From: DASPNM01 sp035626515
GTDB taxonomy: Bacteria > Bacteroidota > Bacteroidia > Chitinophagales > Chitinophagaceae
Length of the DNA stretch: 64,000 bases
Direction of reading: 5' to 3'
Assembly: GCA_035626515.1 (NCBI GenBank)
Contig: DASPNM010000014.1
Coordinates: 12,430 to 76,429, forward strand
Shown here: positions 52,203-59,038 of the stretch, piece after piece
Position numbering within the stretch: the stretch's first letter is position 1
Layout of the letters: each line of letters starts with the position of its first letter
Made by a program: the position numbers and the translations under genes
Notes under the pieces: model-generated
Databases searched by the model: none
What the model was told of the DNA's origin: nothing
What the model saw: only the letters and a program-made list of their open reading frames with translations

Positions 52203-52328
52203 GAGTTTTAGAATGCTGCCTTCAGCAGACGGACAATACTAGTGTAAAAAATGCTCCGTTTGTTTGTTATTTATTGACGACCGGACTGCTCTGGCAGCGA
52301 AAGGAGCCACCGGCAGATGACCGGGGTG

Positions 52329-53855
52329 TCACGCGTTTCCAAAGACCGGTACAGCGGCGCGGATCCGACGGCACGTTTCTTCCTGCCCGATCAGATCCGC
52401 AATATCGAAAACCGGGGGACCGAATTTTTTTCCCACCAGCATCATGCGTAAAGGAAGCTGCAATTCACCGGGACGGATTGCGTGAACCGCGGCGAGTTTT
52501 TTGAACGCGTCCTCAATAAAAGCGCTGTTCCAGGTGGGAACGGCGTTGAGCTCATCTGCCAGCCCGAGAAAGAATTGCGCTTTTTTTTCCGACCAGTTCG
52601 GAAGGCTGGGCGTGTCATATTGTTTCGGCGCCGCGAAGAAAAACCAGGACTGCTCGTAAAAATCGGAAAGCAACGTGCAGCGGTCTCTAACCAGCGCGAT
52701 CACGCGAGCGAGCAGTGAAGGGTGCGGATCTGAAATTCCTTTTTGATTCAGAAACGGCCGCACGTCCGACTGCAGACGTTCGACCGGAAGACGACGGATC
52801 CATTCGTGATTGAACCATTTCGCTTTTTCAAAATCGAAGCGGGCACCGCCACTGTGCACCCGCTCGAGTGAGAACCGGTCAACCAGCTGTTCCAGGCTGA
52901 AGATTTCCTGGTCGGTGCCGTCGTTCCAGCCCAGCAGTGCGAGAAAATTCAGAAACGCTTCGGGCAAAAATCCACGCTCCAAAAATCCTTCAGTAAGTTC
53001 CCCGCTTGCGGGATCGCTCCAGTTTTTTACAAACACCGGGAAGCCATAACGTGCCGCATCCCGCTTGCTCAACTTTCCGTGCGGGCCGAGAATGAGGGGC
53101 AGGTGCGCAAACGCCGGCATGTCTTTTTCCCAGCTGAGATAACGCCACAGCAGCACGTGCACGGGCGCACTCGGGAGCCATTCTTCCCCACGAAATGCGT
53201 GGGTGATCTTCATGAGGTAGTCGTCAACCACCACCGCCAGGTGATAGGTGGGCATGCCGTCCGCTTTCAGCAAAACCTTATCGTCGACCAAACCGGTATG
53301 AAACTCTACCTCGCCGCGGATCATATCCATAAGGCGCACGGTTTCGTTCTCCGGCATGCAGATCCGCACCACGAATTTTTCACCCGAGTCAATTCGCGCC
53401 TGCACTTCGTCTGCCGGAAGAGTCAGCGAGTTCTTCATGTTCGTCCGCACCCGGTGGTCGTATTGCGGCGATGGATTTTCGTCAGTGCGGAGCCGGTCAC
53501 GCATCGCTTCGAGCTCTTCCGGGGTGTCGAAGGCGTAATAGGCATGGCCGCTACGCACGAGCTGCTGGGCGTATTCAAAATAAATTTGCTTTCGTTCGCT
53601 CTGCCGGTAGGGGCCGTATTCACCCCCGTGCTTTGGACTTTCGTCCGGTTCCAATCCGCACCAGGCAAGACTTTCATAAATATATTCTTCCGCGCCCGGC
53701 ACGAAGCGCTGCTGGTCCGTGTCTTCAATGCGGAGTATGAAGCGGCCGTTGTTCTGCCTTGCAAAAAGATAATTGTACAGCACTGTACGGACACCGCCAA
53801 GGTGCAATCCGCCCGTGGGGCTCGGCGCGAAGCGAACTCGTACCGGTTTGCTCAT
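52329..53855 (-). CDS. gltX: glutamate--tRNA ligase GltX
   Basis: A 508-residue class I synthetase that charges tRNA-Glu. The HIGH-type motif is in RFAPSPTGGLHLGGVRTVLY (residues 8-27) and the KMSKS-type motif is GKLSKRDAARYGFPVF near residue 255. The glutamate/glutamine specificity region RIEDTDQQRFVPGAEEYI is present. The -7 box ends 5 nt before the ATG. It is divergent from the polysaccharide-deacetylase gene and appears to be a single gene. Confidence 0.97.
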   Translation of the reverse strand: MSKPVRVRFAPSPTGGLHLGGVRTVLYNYLFARQNNGRFILRIEDTDQQRFVPGAEEYIYESLAWCGLEPDESPKHGGEYGPYRQSERKQIYFEYAQQLVRSGHAYYAFDTPEELEAMRDRLRTDENPSPQYDHRVRTNMKNSLTLPADEVQARIDSGEKFVVRICMPENETVRLMDMIRGEVEFHTGLVDDKVLLKADGMPTYHLAVVVDDYLMKITHAFRGEEWLPSAPVHVLLWRYLSWEKDMPAFAHLPLILGPHGKLSKRDAARYGFPVFVKNWSDPASGELTEGFLERGFLPEAFLNFLALLGWNDGTDQEIFSLEQLVDRFSLERVHSGGARFDFEKAKWFNHEWIRRLPVERLQSDVRPFLNQKGISDPHPSLLARVIALVRDRCTLLSDFYEQSWFFFAAPKQYDTPSLPNWSEKKAQFFLGLADELNAVPTWNSAFIEDAFKKLAAVHAIRPGELQLPLRMMLVGKKFGPPVFDIADLIGQEETCRRIRAAVPVFGNA

Positions 53856-53860
53856 CGGCG

Positions 53861-53868
53861 CAAAGATA
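53861..53868 (-). promoter_or_regulatory. -7 box (TATCTTTG) for gltX
   Basis: Exact consensus on the minus strand with 5 nt to the gltX ATG, again implying a very short or absent 5' leader. Confidence 0.5.
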
Positions 53869-53896
53869 ATCAGCGGTGGCCGGCATTAATTTTTGG

Positions 53897-53904
53897 TAGT
53901 TTTG
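53897..53904 (+). promoter_or_regulatory. -7 box (TAGTTTTG) for the deacetylase gene
   Basis: Exact consensus 81 bp upstream of the chosen GTG. It lies back to back with the gltX box, 29 bp apart, and excludes start codons that lie within gltX. Confidence 0.45.
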
Positions 53905-53984
53905 ATCGCCACCGCAACCGGTTGCATACTTGCTTGCGACATTACCGATTCTTATCAAAGCTGGCGGGACGCCGCGGATATTGG

Positions 53985-54593
53985 GTGCGCACTCCCTGGT
54001 GGGTGAAACAATTCTTTCGTTCGTACACCTGGCAGTTAGCGGCGCGTGGTCGTGAAATCTATCTCAGCTTCGACGACGGCCCGCATCCCGAAGTCACGCC
54101 TTTCGTGCTCGACTGTTTGCATCAGGCAAACGCCAAAGCAAGTTTTTTTTGTATTGGAAAAAATGTCGAGCTCTACCCCGAGATCTTTAGTCGCATCGTC
54201 AGTGAGGGACATACCGCAGGCAACCACAGTTACTCGCATCCCGATGGGTGGAAAATGGATGTGGACGCATACGTGGACGACGTCCAGCGTTCCGCCCAGC
54301 TGGTCGGTGCACCGTTATTCCGGCCACCTTATGGAAGGATTACCAGCAGGCAGGCAGCGCGTGTGCGCGGCTTTTCGACAATCGTTATGTGGACTGTACT
54401 GAGTGGGGATTTTGATTCGCGGATCACCGCAGAAGAATGCGCAAACAACGTAAAGCAATACGCCGCGCCGGGATCCATTATCGTATTTCACGACAGCGAA
54501 AAAGCGTTTCCGCGTCTGCGATACGCGTTGCCGTCAGTGCTCGATGAGCTTGGAAAACTGGGTTACGTTTTTAAGGCGATGCCCTATGTGTGA
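53985..54593 (+). CDS. polysaccharide deacetylase (NodB domain)
   Basis: A 202-residue carbohydrate esterase family 4 enzyme. Motifs are YLSFDDGPHPEVTPFVLD (catalytic and metal Asp), HTAGNHSYSHPDG (metal HxxxH), FRPPYGRITSRQA and VFHDSEKAFPRLRYAL. Such enzymes remove N-acetyl groups from peptidoglycan, chitin or exopolysaccharide. The start is uncertain: GTG before RTPWWVKQFF fits the usual TPWW start of Bacteroidota homologues, while two upstream TTGs (53922, 53934) are also downstream of the promoter. The reading frame extends antisense through gltX, but that part is not coding. A terminator follows. Confidence 0.87.
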   Translation: MRTPWWVKQFFRSYTWQLAARGREIYLSFDDGPHPEVTPFVLDCLHQANAKASFFCIGKNVELYPEIFSRIVSEGHTAGNHSYSHPDGWKMDVDAYVDDVQRSAQLVGAPLFRPPYGRITSRQAARVRGFSTIVMWTVLSGDFDSRITAEECANNVKQYAAPGSIIVFHDSEKAFPRLRYALPSVLDELGKLGYVFKAMPYV

Positions 54594-54604
54594 AGATAAA
54601 GTTA

Positions 54605-54634
54605 GGGCCTGGGTAGAAACCCTGGCCCGTTTTT
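54605..54634 (+). terminator. rho-independent terminator after the deacetylase gene
   Basis: GGGCC-T-GGG and CCC-T-GGCCC form an 8-bp stem with one T-T mismatch and a 6-nt loop, followed by G and five T. It lies 11 bp past the stop codon. Confidence 0.8.
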
Positions 54635-54681
54635 AATCCGTACCCTATGAAAACTGGTTTAAAGGTATAATAATTTTTTAA

Positions 54682-55608
54682 TTACCGCAAAGTAATTATA
54701 TGAACCCGGCCGTTGACCGTGATCTTAGCCTGGTTGTCACAGGTTCCGGGAGTAGGATAGCCAAAATCAAGTTCGGCAACCCAGGGATGGTTGGTATTTG
54801 GTCCCCGGACGGTGCGCACCACGCCTTTCACCAGCCAGCGGCAGTTGAAGCGTTTGATCAGCGGCTCCCTGATGTTTGAAGTCCAGCGCACTAGCAAATT
54901 TCCGCGGCGTACATTTCCCTCTGCGTGACCGGTGATCCGGAAAATATCATCGTGCGGAAAATCCGGGGTCAGCAGGCCTTCGATCTGAACGATCTCCTTA
55001 TGGCTGTCCCATTCGGTATAATCACCGTTGGGCTTTGTGAGTTTGCCGTGAATGACATCCACTTTGAACGACCGGGCCGGCGGCACGAGGCTGCCGGTAT
55101 TCTCGATGCGATGGACTCCTTCCACGTGGATACTGTCTACATAAAATCCGTCGAACGTGGTTTCTGCGACGGCGCCCGGGATAGTGAGCCGGTTGGTATA
55201 AGTGATGAGAATTTTTCCACGGCGGTGGCGGCCGTCGCGACCGATGCAACCGCTTCCAAAATCAAGTACCACATGAACCGGGAAAAAATGGTTGGTAGGA
55301 TGAGTGATCCTGACGGTTGGACAGCTGCCTGGCCGCATGGTTTCGCCGGTTTCGCCGGGGACGTTGGCCATGTTCCGACCGAAGATCCCCGTTCCCCCCA
55401 TACCCACCTGGTTGTTGACGCCCAGGGCGTCGTCGAAAAGGCCATTAAATATTACCTCGGCTTCTCCATCCGCCTCCGTGGAGACCCGGGAGGCGGTCAC
55501 TTCCTGTTCCGTCGCCGCCTGGCTGTCCTCCCGTTCGCAGGAGTTCAGCAGCAGCAAAACTGAAGAAAGGAAGAGGGTACTGATCAGGGAATACCTCAGG
55601 GGTTGCAT
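54682..55608 (-). CDS. hypothetical lipoprotein
   Basis: A 308-residue probable lipoprotein: MQPLRYSLISTLFLSSVLLLLNSCERE has a good lipobox (LLNSC). The mature protein is beta-rich, with conserved-looking blocks VRITHPTNHFFPVHVVLDFG, GSGCIGRDGRHRRGKILITY, HRIENTGSLVPPARSFKVDV and RFNCRWLVKGVVRTVRGPN, and four Cys besides the lipobox. It matches a family of Bacteroidota lipoproteins of unknown function, by general likeness only. The start is placed at the ATG immediately before the signal; an upstream ATG adds 15 residues. It is convergent with the deacetylase gene and divergent from tatD. Confidence 0.75.
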   Translation of the reverse strand: MQPLRYSLISTLFLSSVLLLLNSCEREDSQAATEQEVTASRVSTEADGEAEVIFNGLFDDALGVNNQVGMGGTGIFGRNMANVPGETGETMRPGSCPTVRITHPTNHFFPVHVVLDFGSGCIGRDGRHRRGKILITYTNRLTIPGAVAETTFDGFYVDSIHVEGVHRIENTGSLVPPARSFKVDVIHGKLTKPNGDYTEWDSHKEIVQIEGLLTPDFPHDDIFRITGHAEGNVRRGNLLVRWTSNIREPLIKRFNCRWLVKGVVRTVRGPNTNHPWVAELDFGYPTPGTCDNQAKITVNGRVHIITLR

Positions 55609-55706
55609 AGCAAATTGTTTGTGGTGAACAGCTTTAAGATAGCGTTTATTCATTGAGGTTTAACGCTTTCTTGCTTTTTTTTCCGGAGTTTTGGCGGGCT
55701 TTTCCT

Positions 55707-56480
55707 ATGCAATTGAGTTTCATTGACAGCCACGCGCACGTGTACCTGCCCGAATTTGACCGGGACCGGCCGGAAATGCTGGGACGGGCTGAGGAAAAGG
55801 GAGTTGGCCTCATCATTATGCCGGCCATCGATTCCTCCACCCACGAGGCCATGTTGCGCGTGGAAGCCGGGAGCAATGGGCGTTGCCGCAGCATGATGGG
55901 ATTGCATCCCTGCTCTGTAAAGCTGAATTACCGGGAGGAACTGGGGGTCGTCAGCGATTTTTTCGGTAAAAGATCCTTCAGCGCCGTAGGGGAGGTAGGT
56001 CTGGATCACTATTGGGATACGACCTTTTTGAAAGAGCAGCAGATCGCGTTTCGCGAACAGATTGAGCTTGCCCTTCACTATGACGTACCGGTCGTGATCC
56101 ATTCCCGAGAGGCAGTGGACGATTGCATTGCCATTATCGAAGAACATCAGCGCGGGATGCTGAAAGGCGTTTTTCATTGTTTTTCCGGAAATGAATCCCA
56201 GGCAAAACGGATCACCGGCCTCGGGCTGTATCTCGGCATCGGAGGCGTGATCACATTCAGGAACGCAGGACTGGACCGGGTGATGCATCACATTTCACTC
56301 GAGCACGTGGTGTTGGAAACGGATGCTCCTTACCTGGCACCCGTACCGTTTCGCGGAAAAAGAAACGAATGCAGCTATCTGAGGTACGTGGCAGAAAAGC
56401 TCGCCTCGATCAAATCGGTTTCAGTCGACGATGTGGCCCGCATCACCACCACGAATGCTGAAAAACTGTTCGGTCTGTGA
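55707..56480 (+). CDS. tatD: TatD-family metal-dependent DNase
   Basis: A 257-residue TIM-barrel metallohydrolase. Metal ligands are visible in SFIDSHAHVYLPEFD (HxH), GEVGLDHYWDTTFLKEQQ (Glu), VVIHSREAVDD (His), GVFHCFSGN (His) and VVLETDAPYLAP (Asp). TatD proteins act as 3'-5' exonucleases in DNA repair or turnover and some edit D-aminoacyl-tRNA. The start is MQLSFIDSHAHV; an upstream in-frame ATG would add 18 hydrophobic residues that overlap the divergent gene start. It ends 29 bp before tRNA-Ser. Confidence 0.93.
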   Translation: MQLSFIDSHAHVYLPEFDRDRPEMLGRAEEKGVGLIIMPAIDSSTHEAMLRVEAGSNGRCRSMMGLHPCSVKLNYREELGVVSDFFGKRSFSAVGEVGLDHYWDTTFLKEQQIAFREQIELALHYDVPVVIHSREAVDDCIAIIEEHQRGMLKGVFHCFSGNESQAKRITGLGLYLGIGGVITFRNAGLDRVMHHISLEHVVLETDAPYLAPVPFRGKRNECSYLRYVAEKLASIKSVSVDDVARITTTNAEKLFGL

Positions 56481-56491
56481 ACGGCAGAACG

Positions 56492-56499
56492 TATTTTTG
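56492..56499 (+). promoter_or_regulatory. -7 box (TATTTTTG) for tRNA-Ser
   Basis: Exact consensus with 10 nt between the box and the first base of the tRNA, so the tRNA has its own promoter 11 bp after tatD. Confidence 0.55.
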
Positions 56500-56509
56500 C
56501 AGTTCTCCC

Positions 56510-56597
56510 GGAGAGGTGCAGGAGCGGTTTAACTGGCACGCCTGGAAAGTGTGTGTACCCCTAAAGGGTACCGAGGGTTCGAATCCCTCCCTCTCCG
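56510..56597 (+). tRNA. tRNA-Ser (anticodon GGA)
   Basis: The acceptor stem GGAGAGG pairs with CCTCTCC, the anticodon stem CACGC with GTGTG around loop CTGGAAA (anticodon GGA at 56544-56546, reading UCC/UCU). A long class II variable arm (TACCCCTAAAGGGTA) and a T arm GAGGG-TTCGAAT-CCCTC follow. The discriminator is G and the CCA end is not encoded. The length of 88 nt is normal for tRNA-Ser. Confidence 0.95.
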
Positions 56598-56598
56598 C
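56582..56598 (+). repeat. att-like direct repeat, copy 1 (tRNA-Ser 3' end)
   Basis: The 17 bases AATCCCTCCCTCTCCGC at the tRNA 3' end recur exactly at 56748-56764. Duplication of a tRNA 3' end is the usual trace of tRNA-targeted integration. Confidence 0.7.
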
Positions 56599-56603
56599 AA
56601 AGA

Positions 56604-56715
56604 CAGGAATGCCCAGCCAAAGGCTGGCATTTTTGTTTTCGCAGGGATGCAGGCTCGCTTGCACAAGCGGAGAAAACAAAAAAATGCGAGTGAGGGGAAG
56701 CGAACGGCATTCCTG
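56604..56715. repeat. nested inverted-repeat element between the tRNA repeats
   Basis: Outer arms CAGGAATGCC (56604-56613) and GGCATTCCTG (56706-56715) are perfect. Inner arms GCATTTTTGTTTTC (56627-56640) and GAAAACAAAAAAATGC (56672-56687) match except for two extra A. A further CGCTTG-CA-CAAGCG hairpin lies at the centre. There is no credible reading frame. Confidence 0.7.
56608..56639 (+). terminator. terminator of tRNA-Ser
   Basis: AATG-CCAGCC and GGCTGG-CATT form a 10-bp stem with one bulged C and an AAA loop, followed by TTTTTGTTTT. It starts 11 nt after the tRNA. Confidence 0.7.
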
Positions 56716-56747
56716 ATCTTTGACCTTCCCTCCCGGGATCAGGCACT

Positions 56748-56764
56748 AATCCCTCCCTCTCCGC
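56748..56764 (+). repeat. att-like direct repeat, copy 2
   Basis: Exact 17-bp copy of the tRNA-Ser 3' end, 166 bp downstream of the original. The sequence upstream of this copy is not tRNA-like, so it is only the 3' fragment. Confidence 0.7.
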
Positions 56765-56787
56765 CTTCGCCCGCCGTAGCTTTTAGA

Positions 56788-56988
56788 ATGAGTGATGAGT
56801 GATGAATGATGAGTGAGCAGCAAGCAGCAAGCAGTAAGCAGTAAGCAGTAAGCAGTGAGCGATACTTCAGGCATTTTTTCTGCAGCCTTGACTTTTTGGC
56901 TCCACCTTTTGCGTCAAGGCAAAAGGTGGAAAGAGTTGGGTGGTTAGGAGTCAGGGGGTGATGAGTAAGCAGTTAGCAGTAAGCAGTG
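56788..56988. repeat. simple tandem repeats in the gap after tRNA-Ser
   Basis: ATGAGTG-type units (56788-56816) run into AGCAGTA-type units (56815-56860); AGCAGTA units return at 56965-56986. The whole gap from the tRNA to 57216 has no supported gene and otherwise holds the hairpins listed separately. Confidence 0.7.
56886..56929. repeat. 10-bp-stem hairpin with a competing arm
   Basis: CCACCTTTTG (56902-56911) and CAAAAGGTGG (56920-56929) form a perfect stem whose loop contains GTCAAGG. CCTTGAC at 56886-56892 can pair with that loop, giving an alternative fold or pseudoknot. Confidence 0.65.
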
Positions 56989-57001
56989 GGCGACTCCGAA
57001 T

Positions 57002-57053
57002 CCCGACGAATTCGCGAAGCGAATTGTCGGGATGCCGGCCGCTAGCGCCGGCA
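57002..57053. repeat. double hairpin (REP-like)
   Basis: First stem: CCCGAC-AATTCGC with GCGAATT-GTCGGG (13 bp, one bulged G, loop GAA). Second stem: TGCCGGC with GCCGGCA (7 bp) around CGCTAGC. They are adjacent, like a pair of REP units in a BIME. Confidence 0.6.
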
Positions 57054-57215
57054 CTCCCGACTTCCGACTAAAAAAAGACCTCAGATGGCCGCGCGGCGTC
57101 ACTTCAATAAATCAACTCTGCGAAATTCTTTCTACAGTACGGTCATTCCACGTGACAGAGGAACATTCAGAAAGGATTGAAAAACTGCGCTGGGCGTATT
57201 GAATTTTTTGATGGT

Positions 57216-58691
57216 ATGAGTTTTGACCGTTTTAGAAAAACCCTTCCCGTGCGGATCCTGATTTTCCTTTGCCTGCTGTTGTCCCTCAATAATTCCTGCT
57301 ATCGCATGCGCGCCTCCAAAGGAGGCGGTCAGATCGGCGATATTCCGGGCCGCGAAATTGATATTCGCGACATCGCCCTGACGCCGGGTTACAAGATCGA
57401 GCCGGTAGCGACAGGACTCACCTTTCCCACCGGGATCGCTTTTGATGAAACCGGAAAGCCCTATGTGATCGAAGCGGGTTATTCTTACGGGGAGGTGTGG
57501 GGTGAGCCGAAACTGCTTCGATTGGAGGCCAACGGCGCCACCACCACCGTCGCCACCGGTCAGCGAAATGGTCCCTGGACCGGGATTGCTTTTCACGATG
57601 GGGCGTTTTATGTCGCTGAGGGTGGACAAATGGAAGGCGGAAGGATTCTTCGCATTGGCAAGGATGGAAAATCAACGGCGCTTGTTACTGATCTTCCGAG
57701 CGTCGGCGATCACCATACGAACGGTCCCGCCATCCGCGACGGCTACATCTATTTCGGCCAGGGAACCGCAACCAACTCGGGGGTGGTGGGGGAAGATAAC
57801 GGCGAATTCGGATGGCTGCATCGCAAAAAAGACTTTCACGACATCCCCTGCCGCGACATCACACTCTCGGGACAGAACTACAACTCGAATAACGTGCTTA
57901 CGGAAGATCCGAACGACGTCGCAAGCACGGGAGCATTCGTCGCTTTTGGTACGGCAACGAATCCGGGTCAGGTGATCCGCGGGCGCGTACCGTGCACTGG
58001 TTCGATCATGCGGATTCCAATAGGCGGCGGTCAGCCTGAGCTCGTTGCCTGGGGATTGAGAAATCCATTTGGACTTGCATTCGCTCCCGATGGGCGGTTG
58101 TTCGTTACTGAAAATGGATTCGATGACCGCGGAAGCCGGCCGGTGTGGGGAACAGGTGATGTTCTCTGGGAGATCAGGTCGGGAACCTGGTATGGCTGGC
58201 CCGACTTTTCCGCAGGGAAGCCGATCTCCAATGACGAGGAATTCAAAGTGCCGGAAAAGGATGAGGTGAAGCCCGTGCTTCAATCTTTCCCAAATAATCC
58301 CCCAAAGCCTGCGGCGATCTTTGGGGTGCATGCTTCCGCCAACGGCATCGATTTCGCTCCAGCTTCTTTCGGCTATGCAGGTGAAGCATTCGTGGCGCAG
58401 TTCGGCGACATGGCGCCAAAGGTGGGTAAGGTGCTTTCACCGGTCGGTTTTAAAGTGGTGCGCGTTGATGTCAATACCGGCGTAGTGCGGGATTTCGCGG
58501 TGAATAAGGGGAGAAGGAACGGTCCTGCTTCCTGGATCGGAAGCAAAGGGCTGGAAAGACCTGTTGCAGTCCGCTTCGATCCTTCGGGTCAGGCGCTGTA
58601 CGTTGTGGATTTCGGGATCATGAAAATGACCGAAAAAGGTCCCCAGCCACAATTGAAAACGGGCGTGGTCTGGAAAATAACCAAAAGGTGA
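57216..58691 (+). CDS. PQQ-type sugar (sorbosone) dehydrogenase lipoprotein
   Basis: A 491-residue beta-propeller protein anchored as a lipoprotein: LPVRILIFLCLLLSLNNSC has a plausible lipobox. The catalytic part shows propeller strands with the family's GLTFPTGIAFDETGKPYVIE, LVAWGLRNPFGLAFAPDGRL, TENGFDDRGSRPVWGTGD and AVRFDPSGQALYVVDFG. It resembles soluble PQQ-dependent glucose/sorbosone dehydrogenases; whether it binds PQQ cannot be seen. The ATG at MSFDRF is preferred to an upstream TTG. It heads an operon with a cytochrome c gene 3 bp downstream, a probable electron acceptor, and a TonB-dependent receptor. Confidence 0.83.
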   Translation: MSFDRFRKTLPVRILIFLCLLLSLNNSCYRMRASKGGGQIGDIPGREIDIRDIALTPGYKIEPVATGLTFPTGIAFDETGKPYVIEAGYSYGEVWGEPKLLRLEANGATTTVATGQRNGPWTGIAFHDGAFYVAEGGQMEGGRILRIGKDGKSTALVTDLPSVGDHHTNGPAIRDGYIYFGQGTATNSGVVGEDNGEFGWLHRKKDFHDIPCRDITLSGQNYNSNNVLTEDPNDVASTGAFVAFGTATNPGQVIRGRVPCTGSIMRIPIGGGQPELVAWGLRNPFGLAFAPDGRLFVTENGFDDRGSRPVWGTGDVLWEIRSGTWYGWPDFSAGKPISNDEEFKVPEKDEVKPVLQSFPNNPPKPAAIFGVHASANGIDFAPASFGYAGEAFVAQFGDMAPKVGKVLSPVGFKVVRVDVNTGVVRDFAVNKGRRNGPASWIGSKGLERPVAVRFDPSGQALYVVDFGIMKMTEKGPQPQLKTGVVWKITKR

Positions 58692-58694
58692 GTT

Positions 58695-59030
58695 ATGAAA
58701 TTGAGGATGCTGATAACAATCGTCATCTGCGCTGGTTTCGCCACCTGCGCGATCCGGAAGAGCGAACCGATCACGCAAAAAGCGTTTGTGCCCGGCAATC
58801 AGCGGGTGGCCAATGGTGAAAAAGTATTTATGATGCATTGCCAGAAATGTCACCCGGGGGGAGAATCCGGGCTGGGACCAGCGATCAATCCAAACCCCGC
58901 GCCGCAGTTCATCAAACGGTTCCAGGTGCGCCATGGCCTGGGTGTGATGCCCTCATTCAAGCAAAACGAAATTTCCAAAAGAGACCTGAAGGATATCTCC
59001 AAATACCTCAAGGCCTGGAAGAATTACTAA
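58695..59030 (+). CDS. small cytochrome c lipoprotein
   Basis: A 111-residue monohaem cytochrome c. The N-terminus MKLRMLITIVICAGFATC ends in a lipobox-like cysteine; the haem site is CQKCH (in FMMHCQKCHPGGESGLGPAI) and the distal Met ligand is probably in GLGVMPSFKQNEISKRDL. The C-terminal helix DLKDISKYLKAWKNY is typical of class I cytochromes. It should pass electrons from the upstream dehydrogenase to the respiratory chain at the periplasmic face. It is 3 bp from the dehydrogenase gene and 8 bp from the receptor gene. Confidence 0.9.
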   Translation: MKLRMLITIVICAGFATCAIRKSEPITQKAFVPGNQRVANGEKVFMMHCQKCHPGGESGLGPAINPNPAPQFIKRFQVRHGLGVMPSFKQNEISKRDLKDISKYLKAWKNY

Positions 59031-59038
59031 GAAATTTG

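Noticed and set aside
53079..53984. 300-residue N-terminal extension of the deacetylase frame
   Set aside because: It is antisense to gltX and upstream of the deacetylase promoter; the NodB domain alone is a complete protein.
56551..56802. 83-codon frame over tRNA-Ser and its downstream repeat
   Set aside because: It is formed from the tRNA and inverted repeats; no protein-like composition.
58838..59038. 67-residue extension of the TonB receptor frame
   Set aside because: It overlaps the cytochrome c gene in another frame and would bury the signal peptide.
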